Positions 8,143 through 16,979 of a stretch of 39,749 nt of DNA are shown here, piece by piece. The first letter of the stretch is position 1, and each line of letters opens with the position of its first letter. A model generated the notes under the pieces. It searched no databases and was not told the DNA's origin. It was given only the letters and a program-made list of their open reading frames with translations. The stretch spans positions 1-39,749 of the forward strand of contig JAKQYF010000017.1 in the NCBI GenBank assembly GCA_023356535.1, in the 5' to 3' direction. Made by a program: the position numbers and the translations under genes. The stretch comes from Trichodesmium sp. MAG_R03. GTDB lineage: Bacteria; Cyanobacteriota; Cyanobacteriia; Cyanobacteriales; Microcoleaceae.

Positions 8143-8288
8143 CAACATAAAAAAATAATTCTTAGAAAAAGGGATTTTTATTTGGTTAAATCCTTTGCTA
8201 TTTAATGGTTTAAGCTCATTTAAATTACTAATTTGCTTAAACCAGTCTAGGAAAGCAAATTTTTTCAATCCTATATGAGGTTATACAT

Positions 8289-8666
8289 ATGAGAGAATGG
8301 AATCTAAGTAAACTTATAGTTATTAACTTAATTATTTTGAATGTTGTTATTATGTTTCTAACAGTAGTGTTAATTTTTTCACCCTATCAAACTTTAGCAA
8401 CTTCCATCCCTAAACCTCAAGGAAAAACAGAGTCAAAAATTGAATTGATAAATTCAGAAAAGTTAAGTCAGGGTAGGGGAAGAAAATATGAATATAAAGT
8501 TGAATATCAATTTGGTTTTCCTCAAAGTGAGGAAGAAAGAGAACGCTATACTGAAGCTCTCAATAATGCGGGGAAAGATGGATGGGAATTAACTCAAACT
8601 GATGTTGTTTTTAATCCCTCTAGCGGACGAGGATTATATATTCTAATTTTTGCAAGAGAGAAGTAA
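8289..8666 (+). CDS. Small membrane-anchored protein with a DUF4177-like domain
   Basis: The 125-residue protein has one hydrophobic segment at about residues 8-32 (a signal anchor or uncleaved signal peptide) and a soluble C-terminal part from about 63. That part reads YEYKVEYQF, then ALNNAGKDGWELTQTDV, then YILIFAREK. This order (a YEY strand, a LNxxGxxGWEL helix-turn, a final strand) fits DUF4177, a small family without known function. GAGG lies 9 bases before the ATG. The gene stands alone between long non-coding stretches, downstream of sufS on the same strand. No link to Fe-S assembly can be claimed. Confidence 0.65.
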   Translation: MREWNLSKLIVINLIILNVVIMFLTVVLIFSPYQTLATSIPKPQGKTESKIELINSEKLSQGRGRKYEYKVEYQFGFPQSEEERERYTEALNNAGKDGWELTQTDVVFNPSSGRGLYILIFAREK

Positions 8667-8862
8667 ATTATTATAATGTGTGGGAAAATATTGGTCGATC
8701 CAAAAAATAATCAAGATGATTTTTTACAGTTACTTAATACTATTTTTGTTCTACGACCTTAATGATTTCTGTATCGATAATTAGTAAGCATTCAGGTTTA
8801 GAGGTTGACAAAATTATCCTAATTATACCAATTCTCAAAAGTCCTGCTATAGCGCTACGGGC

Positions 8863-8895
8863 AAGTCAAAAGTCAAAAGTCAAAAGTTAAAAGTA
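8863..8895 (+). repeat. Tandem TCAAAAG short repeat
   Basis: The tract reads AAGTCAAAAGTCAAAAGTCA and continues AAAGTTAAAAGT, with a 7-base period. The same motif appears at 25088-25104, at 27620-27645 (opposite strand) and inside sufR. Confidence 0.75.
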
Positions 8896-8962
8896 ATCCC
8901 TGACTAAAACTTCAGAATTTACCAATGCCCTAACCTAAATGCGTAGTGCTATATACTTAACA

Positions 8963-9029
8963 GCCGACATTCCGCACATCTTCATCTATATTTACATTTT
9001 TCAAGAGACTTGTAGGAAAAACCCTCATT
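8963..9029 (-). repeat. GCGGAATGTCGG dispersed repeat, copy 1
   Basis: On the - strand: GTTTTTCCTACAAGTCTCTT, AAAATGTAAATATA, GATGAAGAT, GTGCGGAATGTCGG. A second copy with the same order is at 31841-31916, and a partial one at 21200-21248. Confidence 0.75.
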
Positions 9030-9248
9030 TTGTTCTACTACTTTTAATGCTATAAGTTGACGTGGGGGATGTAAGTTGTATCCCTCGTTCAGAGAAAAAA
9101 CCCTTCTAAATTATGAATTATAAATTCTAACTTACTAATACGCATTTTAGATGAATATCAGCTTACTATAGCAATCCTAGATAGGTTGTGGCAATTCAAA
9201 AATTAGAAATAAATTCCGAAACTATTGCCTATTGACCATTGGATCCAA

Positions 9249-9305
9249 ACCTATTCTCAAAAAGCGGTAAGATTTTGGATACAAATAAAATAGAATTGCT
9301 GTATA
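9249..9305 (+). repeat. Dispersed repeat (CCTATTCTCAAAAAG family), copy 2
   Basis: CCTATTCTCAAAAAGCGG, then AAGATTTTGGATACAAATAA and AATAGAATTGCTGTATA. The tail AAAATAGAATTGCTATATA recurs in the gap between znuC and znuA. Confidence 0.6.
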
Positions 9306-9409
9306 ATAAAATAATAGTAAAAATGTCAAGGGAATCCTGAATTGTTTCCTAGAGACACGTTGAGAAGATGTCAAAAGATAATTTAGAAGTTAAACCTACT
9401 GCTATGCTT

Positions 9410-10693
9410 CTATTTAAGATGCCTAACTAAAGCTTCTCCCAGTCGTTGAGCATCCTCTTGTGTCATGCCAGAAGTCAGAGGCGGGCAAATGTGATTTGGA
9501 CACCAGTGTTCGGCATGAGGAAAACTCTGATCTTTACAAATGCCTTGAAAAATTGGTTGCTGATGACAAGGTATTTCATAAACTGTTTGTCCTAAAAATA
9601 TTCCTTCCTTTGCCAAAGCTGTTTTTACCTCCTTGGCGTCTTTTCCCATTGGCAAATAAACAATCAACTTATGATTACTAGCTACATCCATTTTTTCTGT
9701 AGATACAAACGATAGACCAGCTTCTTTTAAAGGTGCTGTAATTAATTCATAAGCTTGCTGTCGTTTGTTCAATATTTCTGGTAATTTTGCTAAATTAATC
9801 CTACCCAGTAGAGCATTAATTTCTGTAATACACATACTATTCTCAAAAAAGGATAGACCAGCTTTTTTTAAAGGTGCTGTAATTAATTCATAAATTTGCT
9901 GCCGTTTTTTCAACATTTCTGGCAATTTTGCTAAATTAATCCTGCTCGCTAGAGCATTAACTTCCCTAGTGCGCGTACTATTCTCAAAGTCTGCATGTAA
10001 ACCACCAAAATCTATTCTTCCCTTTCCTTCCTTTCTGAGTGATCGAGCAATATAGTCTTCCTCCTCATTATTCAGAGTTATCATTCCTCCTTCAAAAGTT
10101 GTCATAATTTTAGTCGGGAAAAATGAAAAAGTAGCACCGTCTGCCAAATTTCCAGCACTGACACCATTTATTTTACTACCATGAGCATGAGTAGTATCTT
10201 CGAGAACAAACAACCCTTGCTGATGACAATATTCCACCACTTGGGGAAATTCCGGAGAAATTATACCTCCAATATGAACCCACAATATACCAGAAATCTT
10301 CTCTGGAAGATTTTTACCCTTTTCTACTGTTTCTTTTACCATCCTCAAGGAAGGGGCAAATGTTTGTTCATCCATATCAAGGTATTGCACTTTTCCTCCA
10401 GCGCAAATCACTGTAGCAATATTGGCCAAGTTAGTATTGGTAGGAACTAAAATAGTTGTTCCCTCAGCCTTTTTTAATCGTAAGACAATTTCTAGTCCAG
10501 AGGAACCACTATTAACAGCAATTGCGTATTTTGTCCCTGTATATTTAGCAAATGCTTGTTCAAATTCTGTGGTATGCTTCCCCAAAGTCAGTCTCCCAGA
10601 CTTTAAAATTTTCTCTGATTCTAATAAGAAATATTGAATTTCATTATTGGTTATATCTAAATAAAATGGCTTAATTTGTTTATTGAATATCAT
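9410..10693 (-). CDS. DegT/DnrJ/EryC1-family PLP aminotransferase with an internal duplication
   Basis: The 427-residue protein belongs to the fold-type I aminotransferases that act on keto-sugars attached to nucleotides. It shows AVNSGSSGLEIVL (cofactor phosphate region, about 59-71), LEDTTHAHGS (Asp166, contacts the PLP ring) and the Schiff-base Lys195 in FSFFPTKIMTTFEGG. Residues 236-282 and 283-329 are near-identical copies of the helical segment that normally occurs once (TEINALLGRINLAKLPEIL in the second copy). This explains why it is longer than typical members (about 370-400). The second copy is closer to the family consensus. No other sugar-nucleotide gene is nearby, so the substrate is unknown. 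Whether the enzyme still folds is open, but the frame is intact. Confidence 0.85.
   Translation of the reverse strand: MIFNKQIKPFYLDITNNEIQYFLLESEKILKSGRLTLGKHTTEFEQAFAKYTGTKYAIAVNSGSSGLEIVLRLKKAEGTTILVPTNTNLANIATVICAGGKVQYLDMDEQTFAPSLRMVKETVEKGKNLPEKISGILWVHIGGIISPEFPQVVEYCHQQGLFVLEDTTHAHGSKINGVSAGNLADGATFSFFPTKIMTTFEGGMITLNNEEEDYIARSLRKEGKGRIDFGGLHADFENSTRTREVNALASRINLAKLPEMLKKRQQIYELITAPLKKAGLSFFENSMCITEINALLGRINLAKLPEILNKRQQAYELITAPLKEAGLSFVSTEKMDVASNHKLIVYLPMGKDAKEVKTALAKEGIFLGQTVYEIPCHQQPIFQGICKDQSFPHAEHWCPNHICPPLTSGMTQEDAQRLGEALVRHLK
9707..9988 (-). repeat. 141-bp tandem duplication inside the aminotransferase gene
   Basis: Units 9707-9847 and 9848-9988 align base for base without gaps. 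I count by eye about 20 differences, roughly 85% identity. The period of 141 keeps the frame (47 codons). It covers only coding sequence and has no mobile-element ends. Confidence 0.95.
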
Positions 10694-10917
10694 AATTTTT
10701 ACTGAATACTTATTAAATGACCAATGCCAAAAAATTGAAATATTTACCGAAAGGGAATTTTAACATTTTAAGTAATAGCAATTTTATAAACTTAGACTAC
10801 ACTCCTTGTCTTAATATTTCTCAAATGTTGACATATTTTACTACTCCTGATATGGGGAGACTTTCTATAATAGATTACTTCTAAAAGTGTAGCTTAAGTT
10901 TATGAAATTGGTATTAA

Positions 10918-11858
10918 TACCAAATCCGGTTACAATAAGCTGAATACAAAATTAAAATGATTTATGCCTAAAAAGCCTATTTAGGCTCTCATTTTAGTTC
11001 AGAGGAATTGAAGGAAAAATATAGAACTTGTCAAGACTCTGTAGAAGCAAGAAGATGGCATCTGTTATGGAAAATTTGTCTAGGATGGACAATTAAAAAT
11101 GTGGCTATCGCTGTGGGATTAGACTATCAATATTCTTTTAAAATTCTTAAAAAATATAATGATTTTGCAGAAGAAAGAATTACAAATTTTAAGAAAAAAG
11201 TGTTACACATGATAGAGGAAAAGAACCTTTATTAAACGAAAAACAATTTCTGGAACTAACTGTTCAACTCAAAAAAAGACCACCAGATGGGGGAATATGG
11301 ACTGGACCTAAGGTGGCTAGATGGATAGAAAAAGGGACAGGAATTGAAAAAGTATGGAATCAAAGGGGGGTGGAATTACCTAAAAAAAGTCCAAATATTC
11401 TTGGCAAAAACTGAGGCCAAAACATAAAAAAAGGAGACCTAATTGCACAAGAAAACTGCAAGAAAAATTTGCCATTAAAAGTCAAACAATTACAAGAAAA
11501 ATATCCTTCAAAGGAAGTAGAGATATGGTTTTTTGATGAACATAGAGTCTGGTTAAAACCGATTATCAGAAAAGTCTGGGCTCCTGTAGGAGAGCTGAAA
11601 AAGTCAAGATACTAGAGGGAATAGTAGTGGAATTTCTCCCGCCTTACTCACCAGAACTACAACCAGCAGAAAGATTATACTCTTTGATAGATGAACCTCT
11701 AGTAAATGAACATTTTAAAATTATTGAAGATATAGAATAAGTTTTAGTAGCTTGTTGTCAGGTATTGGAAAAAATGAATTCATTATCAAAAACTCAACTA
11801 ATTATCATTGGCTAGTTTATGACTAATTTTTATCAGCTTTTATAAACCGGATTTGGTA
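10918..11858 (+). mobile_element. Decayed IS630-type element with intact terminal repeats
   Basis: The ends are TACCAAATCCGGTT...AAGCTGA on the left and its inverted match at 11832-11858, near-perfect over about 27 bases, flanked by TA as expected for IS630/Tc1-type insertion. The internal transposase is frameshifted and has lost part of its catalytic core. Single ends of similar type occur at about 29966 (ATCAAATCCGGTTGAATAC). The 224 bases before it (10694-10917) hold no gene. Confidence 0.85.
11008..11826 (+). pseudogene. IS630-type transposase, broken by frameshifts and an internal deletion
   Basis: The first frame (11008-11235) gives YRTCQDSVEARRWHLLWKI and a helix-turn-helix part. The remaining pieces are in other frames: KKRPPDGGIWTGPKVARWIE, then EIWFFDEHRVWLKPIIRKVW (with the first catalytic Asp in FFDEHR), then VEFLPPYSPELQPAERL, the C-terminal DDE motif. 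The segment between APVGE and EGIVVEFLPPYSPE, which should carry the second Asp and about 60-70 residues, is missing. It cannot make active transposase; the element could only move with help from a relative. Confidence 0.9.
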
Positions 11859-11945
11859 TAATAAGTGTGGAATGTGGGTTCAATATCTGCGGTATGTGGG
11901 ATAGATATGGGTGGCATACCTGTTTCTGTTTAAGTCTTGTGAGAT

Positions 11946-12773
11946 TTAAAACTTTCTCTGACTAGAAAATACAACTACCAAAAATACCAATAATTGCACC
12001 AAAACAATACTAGGACCTGAAGGCAAATTCAAAGCACCAGATAATATCATTCCTATCACCCCACTCATAGCACCAATTAGTGCAGAAACTCCTAAAAACT
12101 GTAAAAATTGATGACAAATTAATTTTGCTGTTGCTGCTGGAATTACCAAAAAAGCATTGACCAGTAAAATACCAACTGCTCTAATAGTAAGAGCGATCGC
12201 CAAAGACAAAATAATTATAAATATATATTGATATCTCTGTACAGGAATTCCCTGAATTTGTGCTAACTCAGCATTTAAAGTTAACAAGATTTGTTTTGGT
12301 AAAGTTACTCCTAACCAACTCAAATATACAGCCAATAAAATTACCAGAATAAGTAAATCTAAATTACTAATTGCTAAAATATCACCAAACAATATAGACA
12401 ATAAATTACCACGATATCCAGGTACAAAATTAAACCCAATTACTCCCAATGCAACTGAACCAGCAATCACGATACTTAAAATTGTATCTCCACCTAAATT
12501 AGTTTTTTCAATTAAATAATTGATTCCTAATCCAAATAATACCAAAAATCCAATTAAAGCTATCATTGGATGTAATTGTAATAAAGCCCCTATCACAACA
12601 GCTAAAAAAGCAGCATGACCTAAAGAATTTCCAAATAAAGATAACTGGCGTAAAATTACGAACCCACCAAGCATACCTCCCAAAATTCCCAACAGAATAC
12701 CGCCAATAATTGCTCGTTGCATAAAAGGCAAACTAAATAAACTTATCAATTCTGAAAAATTCATATTTATCAA
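11946..12773 (-). CDS. znuB: Zinc ABC transporter permease (ZnuB-like)
   Basis: The 275-residue protein is an ABC-3-family permease with seven to eight hydrophobic spans and the family's conserved GGILLGILGGMLGGFVILR near the N-terminus and LVNAFLVIPAATA near residue 205. It would form the membrane channel for metal taken from the binding protein ZnuA and powered by ZnuC. Gene order is znuA-znuC-znuB on the - strand, with gaps of about 190 and 250 bases containing repeats but no obvious terminator. Manganese permeases (MntB) belong to the same family; zinc is preferred because of the Zur box and the His-rich partner. Confidence 0.88.
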   Translation of the reverse strand: MINMNFSELISLFSLPFMQRAIIGGILLGILGGMLGGFVILRQLSLFGNSLGHAAFLAVVIGALLQLHPMIALIGFLVLFGLGINYLIEKTNLGGDTILSIVIAGSVALGVIGFNFVPGYRGNLLSILFGDILAISNLDLLILVILLAVYLSWLGVTLPKQILLTLNAELAQIQGIPVQRYQYIFIIILSLAIALTIRAVGILLVNAFLVIPAATAKLICHQFLQFLGVSALIGAMSGVIGMILSGALNLPSGPSIVLVQLLVFLVVVFSSQRKF

Positions 12774-13026
12774 TTAAAATACAAAACTGGTTTAACATAT
12801 AGTCCATTCGGTAGTTTAGAAAATACAGTAGCAATTAAGTTTTTAAATAGTTTTTGAAGTATAGGGTCAAGTTTTTATCCCACATTTGCACTTCAATTTG
12901 TAATATTAAATTAGTATACAATGCATAGCTTGTCACTGAATAGTTGACTCCTATTGACCACTATAATTTTTTTCTTACTTTTGACTTATATTTTTATACG
13001 AAATTTTGTTGTGTGGAATGTGTGTT

Positions 13027-13890
13027 TTAATGATTATGAAAATATCTAGTCAAACTCTCTCCATAAATCTTAATCAAATTCTGATCATCCAAAGCAATAT
13101 TAGGTTTACCATAACATAATAAACGGCGATTCATGCAAAGAACCTGGTCACAATAACGACTTACCATATCTAAATCATGGGAAATCTGAAGAATAGAAAA
13201 GGAATTTTCTGTCTGTAAATTTGCCAATAATTCTGCAAATTCTATTTCTCCATTGGGATCTATGCTAGCCATCATTTCATCTAATATTAATAACTGTCGA
13301 GGTTGCACTAAACAATATGCTAATAAAACTCGTTTTAACTCTCCTCCACTTAAACTTCCTATTGGCTGTTTAGAATTATTTTGTAAGTTAACTTTTAGCA
13401 AAGCTTTTTCCACAAACATAAGTTTTTCCCGCGACTTCATTAAACCTCTTTGAGGCAAACCTAAACTAACTAATTCAGTTACAGTCAAAGGAAAACTTCG
13501 ATCAAAAATAAACTTCTGGGGAATATAACCAATTTTATGCCAATATTTTCCTAAATCTTTGATTTGTCTACCAATAATTTCTACATAACCAGACTCATAA
13601 GGAATTAAATCTAATATTGCTTGAATTAATGTACTTTTTCCAGCACCATTGGGTCCTATTATTGCCGTATTACTGCCAGGAAAGATTTGGAATGAGACAG
13701 ATTCTACTGCTTGATATTTACCTCTGACGACTGTCAAATTTTGTACATCAACTACTGGTAGACTTGTTTTAATTTTTGCTAAATTCACTGGCAAATCTCC
13801 TCTCAACTTTATTAAATTATTTTTCTCAAATTTTGCAGATAAATTACTAAGAAAATGTATTTGATTTCTACAAAACTTTAGCAAAGACAC
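13027..13890 (-). CDS. znuC: Zinc ABC transporter ATPase (ZnuC-like)
   Basis: The 287-residue protein has Walker A GPNGAGKST (79-87), a Q-loop in GYIPQKF, the signature LSGGELKR (180-187), Walker B LLILDEMMASID (200-211) and a switch histidine in ISHDLDMV. It energises metal uptake through ZnuB. Relative to the family it carries about 45 extra N-terminal residues (basic, no domain seen) before VVDVQNLTVVRG. No in-frame ATG lies closer, so either the extension is real or a non-ATG start is used. It sits between znuB and znuA on the same strand. Confidence 0.9.
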   Translation of the reverse strand: MSLLKFCRNQIHFLSNLSAKFEKNNLIKLRGDLPVNLAKIKTSLPVVDVQNLTVVRGKYQAVESVSFQIFPGSNTAIIGPNGAGKSTLIQAILDLIPYESGYVEIIGRQIKDLGKYWHKIGYIPQKFIFDRSFPLTVTELVSLGLPQRGLMKSREKLMFVEKALLKVNLQNNSKQPIGSLSGGELKRVLLAYCLVQPRQLLILDEMMASIDPNGEIEFAELLANLQTENSFSILQISHDLDMVSRYCDQVLCMNRRLLCYGKPNIALDDQNLIKIYGESLTRYFHNH

Positions 13891-13912
13891 TAAACATAGT
13901 AATCTTAAATAA

Positions 13913-13990
13913 GTTGTAACAATTCAAAAACTAGAGATCAACCCTGAAAGTCTTACCATACAAAAATAGAATTGCTATATATAGCAACCC
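13913..13990 (+). repeat. Diverged copy of the CCTATTCTCAAAAAG/AGAATTGCTATA repeat
   Basis: TTGTAACAATTCAAAAACTA and AAAATAGAATTGCTATATA match 9188-9305 (TTGTGGCAATTCAAAAATTA and AAAATAGAATTGCTGTATA) in the same order. It lies in the znuC-znuA gap. Confidence 0.5.
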
Positions 13991-14082
13991 TAAATAGCAT
14001 GAATAACAACAGGATTACTATATAAAGTAATTACCATATACAATGTATATAATGGTGCTGCATAAGCCCTGTTCTACTAATT

Positions 14083-15030
14083 TTACTTACAAACTTCCTC
14101 TAAACTGTTTAAATTGCTTCTCATCGCAGTGAAATAATATTCTGGGTCTAACAAACCACTATTCATTGGATTTAATTTTTTGAGTGGTAACCCAAGATCT
14201 TTTGCAATTTTTTCCATTCGACTATCATTAAATCCAATTTCTACAAGTAAACCTTTGACTTCATATTCTTTAGTTGTATTTATTACTCTTTGAACATCCC
14301 TAGGTGTAATATAGTCTTGTGGCAATTCCACAACTGATATTTGTTGTAAATTATAGCGTTTTGCCAGATAAGGATAGGCATCGTGAAATACAATAAATTT
14401 ACATCCTTTAAAGTCAGCTAAACGAGTTTTAAATTCTTGGTCAAGTTGCTGTAATTTTTGCAGATAAATACTAGCATTTGCCTGATAAGTAGTTGCATTA
14501 TTAGGGTTAGCTTTAACTAAGCCATCGCGAATATTCTTAACTTGTTGTTGTGCTAAAACTGGGTCTAACCAAACATGAGGGTTTCCCTGTTCATGACTGT
14601 GGCCGTGGTCGTGGTCGTGGTCGTGGTCATGGTCGTGATGGTTATTGTCATCTTTTTCTATGGGTTTAATATTTTTGCTAGCATCAATTTCTTGTAGTTG
14701 AGGGTTACTAGCAACATTAACTAATTTCTCTAAAAATTCTTCTAGCCCCAACCCGTTTTTTACTAATACATCTGCTTTGGCAATAGCACGAGCATTTTCT
14801 GGTGTTGCTTGATATTCGTGGGGGTCTGCTCCCGCTGGAATTAAGAGTTCTATTTCCCCAGTTTCTCCCGTGATTGCTTTGGTAAACATATATATAGGCA
14901 AGAAAGTTGCGATTATCTTACTTCCATTCCTATCTTGAGCTGCACTGCTAAGATTTACCAAACAAGCAGTTATGATAAGTGCTACTGCTGCTAATAATGA
15001 ATTACCAATCCATTGAAATTTTCTGGACAT
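14083..15030 (-). CDS. znuA: Zinc-binding periplasmic protein (ZnuA-like)
   Basis: The 315-residue protein is a cluster A-I (ZnuA/TroA) metal receptor. Its N-terminus has a basic start, a hydrophobic core and IITAC, which fits a lipobox ending at Cys22, so it may be lipid-anchored. Metal ligands are recognisable in ADPHEY, NPHVWLDP and FHDAYPYLA. A His-Asp-rich loop (HDHDHDHDHDHGHSH, about residues 133-148) is typical of the zinc-specific members and is encoded by a 6-base tandem repeat. The Zur-type box 16 bases before the start implies repression when zinc is plentiful. A manganese or general metal role is less likely. Confidence 0.93.
   Translation of the reverse strand: MSRKFQWIGNSLLAAVALIITACLVNLSSAAQDRNGSKIIATFLPIYMFTKAITGETGEIELLIPAGADPHEYQATPENARAIAKADVLVKNGLGLEEFLEKLVNVASNPQLQEIDASKNIKPIEKDDNNHHDHDHDHDHDHGHSHEQGNPHVWLDPVLAQQQVKNIRDGLVKANPNNATTYQANASIYLQKLQQLDQEFKTRLADFKGCKFIVFHDAYPYLAKRYNLQQISVVELPQDYITPRDVQRVINTTKEYEVKGLLVEIGFNDSRMEKIAKDLGLPLKKLNPMNSGLLDPEYYFTAMRSNLNSLEEVCK
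14600..14641 (-). repeat. Hexamer microsatellite encoding the His-Asp loop of ZnuA
   Basis: On the + strand GTCGTG is repeated in tandem with small changes, giving alternating Asp-His codons (GAC CAC) on the - strand. Copy-number slippage would change loop length in frame. Confidence 0.85.
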
Positions 15031-15046
15031 TTCTTTTGAGCTATTT

Positions 15047-15061
15047 TGATAACGATTATCA
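15047..15061. promoter_or_regulatory. Zur box before znuA
   Basis: TGATAACGATTATCA differs by one base from a perfect 7-1-7 palindrome and matches the cyanobacterial Zur consensus TGATAATNATTATCA closely. It is 16 bases before the znuA start codon, so Zur binding would block transcription or its early elongation. Confidence 0.85.
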
Positions 15062-15185
15062 TTTTAATATAAACCATAACAATAAGATTTCATACCATCT
15101 TTGTAGTAAAGATGTATTGCAAAAATTAATTGTCAAAAGAAAGAAGAAAATCTAAGTGGTGAATGGGAGTCAACGATTGATTTGA

Positions 15186-15779
15186 TTAATTATGTACTAT
15201 AACAGGGGTTCCCACAGATGCCCATTCAAATAACCATTTAGCATGATTGACTGCTACATTTGTACAGCCATGACTAACTGGAGTACCGAAGCTATTATGC
15301 CAGTAAGCACCATGAATTGCCATTCCTCCATCGTAATACATAGTATAGGGAACATCAGGCAAATCGTAACCTGGTCCAGTCATTCTAGCAGCGCGATATT
15401 TTGTTTGTATTCTAAAAGTGCCTAAACGTGTAGGGGTTGATGCTTTACCTGTAGAAACTATGATTGCATAAACAGCTTTATTTCCTTCCCAAGCGATTAA
15501 TCTTTGGGTAGATAAATCAATTGATATCCAACGTTCGCCTGATTGTTGCAACTCTAACATTCTTGTGGCAATTATATGTTCCCATTGACTAGTTTGAGCT
15601 GGTATTGACCAAGAGAAAAAAGTTGTAATAGTTAGGGCTATAGTGGCAAATATTTGATAGGACTTAGATAAATCAACGAATAAACTAATTTTTTCACCCT
15701 GATTATTATCTTTCAAATCACAAATTTTAGTTGATAAACTTAGTTTATGTGTCATTTTTGAACTCAGTAAATTTTTCAT
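15186..15779 (-). CDS. L,D-transpeptidase (YkuD domain), exported
   Basis: The 197-residue protein has a hydrophobic segment at about 41-62 (ending SIPAQTSQ, a plausible signal-peptide cleavage region) and a YkuD domain from about 83 to the end. The catalytic motif is complete: [10 protein letters not shown] (His156) and SHGCTNV with nucleophile Cys172. Such enzymes make 3-3 cross-links in peptidoglycan or attach proteins to it, in the periplasm. The long N-terminus before the signal suggests that translation could instead start at Met9. It is the next gene upstream of znuA on the same strand but is separated by the Zur box region, so it is probably independent. Confidence 0.9.
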   Translation of the reverse strand: MKNLLSSKMTHKLSLSTKICDLKDNNQGEKISLFVDLSKSYQIFATIALTITTFFSWSIPAQTSQWEHIIATRMLELQQSGERWISIDLSTQRLIAWEGNKAVYAIIVSTGKASTPTRLGTFRIQTKYRAARMTGPGYDLPDVPYTMYYDGGMAIHGAYWHNSFGTPVSHGCTNVAVNHAKWLFEWASVGTPVIVHN

Positions 15780-15933
15780 ATTTATATCTTACTGAAATCA
15801 GAAAAATAATAGTCTAATTTTTATTTATAGCACAACTAAAAAGTGCTATGACTTTAATAAAATTGAAATCCTTTATAGCTAATATTTTTTACTTAAGCTT
15901 AAAGCTAGAGATTATTGTGATTAATTTTCCGAA

Positions 15934-16575
15934 CTAATTATTTTCTGAAAGTTGTGTAACTAGAAGTTGAGTTTGTTGAGTAATCCCTTCCCAATCTTGA
16001 GCAATTATTAATTTTTTGGGAAATAATTTCCCTGATAAACCTACAGCAATTGCACCTACTTTAATAAATTCTTTAGCATTTTCTAAGGTTACTCCACCAG
16101 TAGGAATGAAAGGAATTTCTCCTAAAGGTCTTTGCAAACTTTTAATATAATTTGCACCTCCAACTGCCGAAACTGGGTATATCTTAACACAATTAGCTCC
16201 TGCTTGCCAAGCGGTGACTATTTCTGTAGGAGAAAGAGCACCAGGAATTATCGGAACTGTTGCTATTTTTGCTGTTTGAATCATAACAGGATTAGTATGT
16301 GGTGTAAAGACAAATTGACAACCAATTTTAAGTGCTTTTTGTAAGTCTTCTAAGGTTAATAGTGTACCTGTCCCAATGGTACAATTTGGTAATTCGGAGC
16401 GCAGTAAAGTAATTAATTTTGCTGCTTGATCAGTATTCCAAGTAATTTCTATTATCCGAATACCTCCAGCAGCAACAGCATTTGCCATTTGCCTAGCAAG
16501 CTCCATTTTTGATGTGCGGATAACAGCAATTACTCGATTTTTACGTAATGTATTTAACCAATTATTTTGAGTCAT
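15934..16575 (-). CDS. eda: KDPG/KHG-type aldolase (Eda family)
   Basis: The 213-residue protein is a class I (beta/alpha)8 aldolase: VIAVIR near the start, Glu43 in EITWNT (acid/base), FTPHTNP (91-95), and the Schiff-base Lys131 in CVKIYPVSAVGG, followed by FIPTGGV (phosphate site). The family splits 2-keto-3-deoxy-6-phosphogluconate or 4-hydroxy-2-oxoglutarate to pyruvate plus an aldehyde. The arginine that follows the acid/base region in E. coli Eda (TLRT) is Asn47 here, so the substrate is uncertain. No 6-phosphogluconate dehydratase gene is nearby. It lies on the - strand, about 150 bases from the transpeptidase gene, without clear operon links. Confidence 0.88.
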   Translation of the reverse strand: MTQNNWLNTLRKNRVIAVIRTSKMELARQMANAVAAGGIRIIEITWNTDQAAKLITLLRSELPNCTIGTGTLLTLEDLQKALKIGCQFVFTPHTNPVMIQTAKIATVPIIPGALSPTEIVTAWQAGANCVKIYPVSAVGGANYIKSLQRPLGEIPFIPTGGVTLENAKEFIKVGAIAVGLSGKLFPKKLIIAQDWEGITQQTQLLVTQLSENN

Positions 16576-16979
16576 AGTTATTCACAAAGTAAGGAATAAT
16601 AAGGAATAAAGATGGCTACAAATCAAATCATGCAGCCAATAATTACTCTTGATGATTATATAGCTAATACTATATATTAGATAGTGGGGAATGGGTAGAT
16701 GTAAAACTCATGGAAAAACATCTTATTTAGTGGGGGGATAAAAATTTAGCTGAAGTCAGAAGTGAGAATGCACGAAGTTAAATTCGCGCCATGAGCTAAG
16801 CTTAAGAGGTGTGAGAATGTCCTAATAATAATAGCAACTGCTATGAAAAAAATCCCTTTATTGCTTTTTCCATTCTATCTCACAATGGCAGAAAATTTTT
16901 TTAGCTTTAATTTAGTCTAACAATCATAGGATTTGTTAGTTTTTAATTCTGTTTCTTGACTTTAGTTATTCTGACAATT
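16576..16979. other. 404-base gap with one dispersed repeat
   Basis: No gene or RNA seen. Positions 16758-16850 are the second copy of the TGAGAAT(A/G)TC repeat found at 1107-1198. The rest is unremarkable AT-rich DNA. Confidence 0.5.
16758..16850 (+). repeat. Dispersed repeat, copy 2 (partner at 1107-1198)
   Basis: TGAGAATGTCCTAATAATAA then TAGCAACTGCTAT; see the partner for the comparison. Left-hand blocks GTCAGAA, CGAAGT and AAATT occur in the same order. Confidence 0.45.

Larger units (their letters stand above)
8667..9409. other. Non-coding stretch made largely of dispersed repeats
   Basis: I see no credible gene here. It contains a 26-base sequence found again exactly at 25413-25438 (8826-8851), a tandem AAAGTC tract (8863-8895), a copy of the GCGGAATGTCGG repeat (8963-9029, - strand) and a CCTATTCTCAAAAAG repeat (9249-9305). 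Confidence 0.6.

Noticed and set aside
8675..8761. 28-codon ATG frame downstream of the DUF4177-like gene
   Set aside because: Too short, no recognisable motif and no clear ribosome binding site.
11925..11949. Imperfect hairpin (TTTAAATCT / AGACTTAAA) at the end of znuB
   Set aside because: It is not followed by a T-run on the znuB strand and overlaps the stop codon; too weak to call a terminator.
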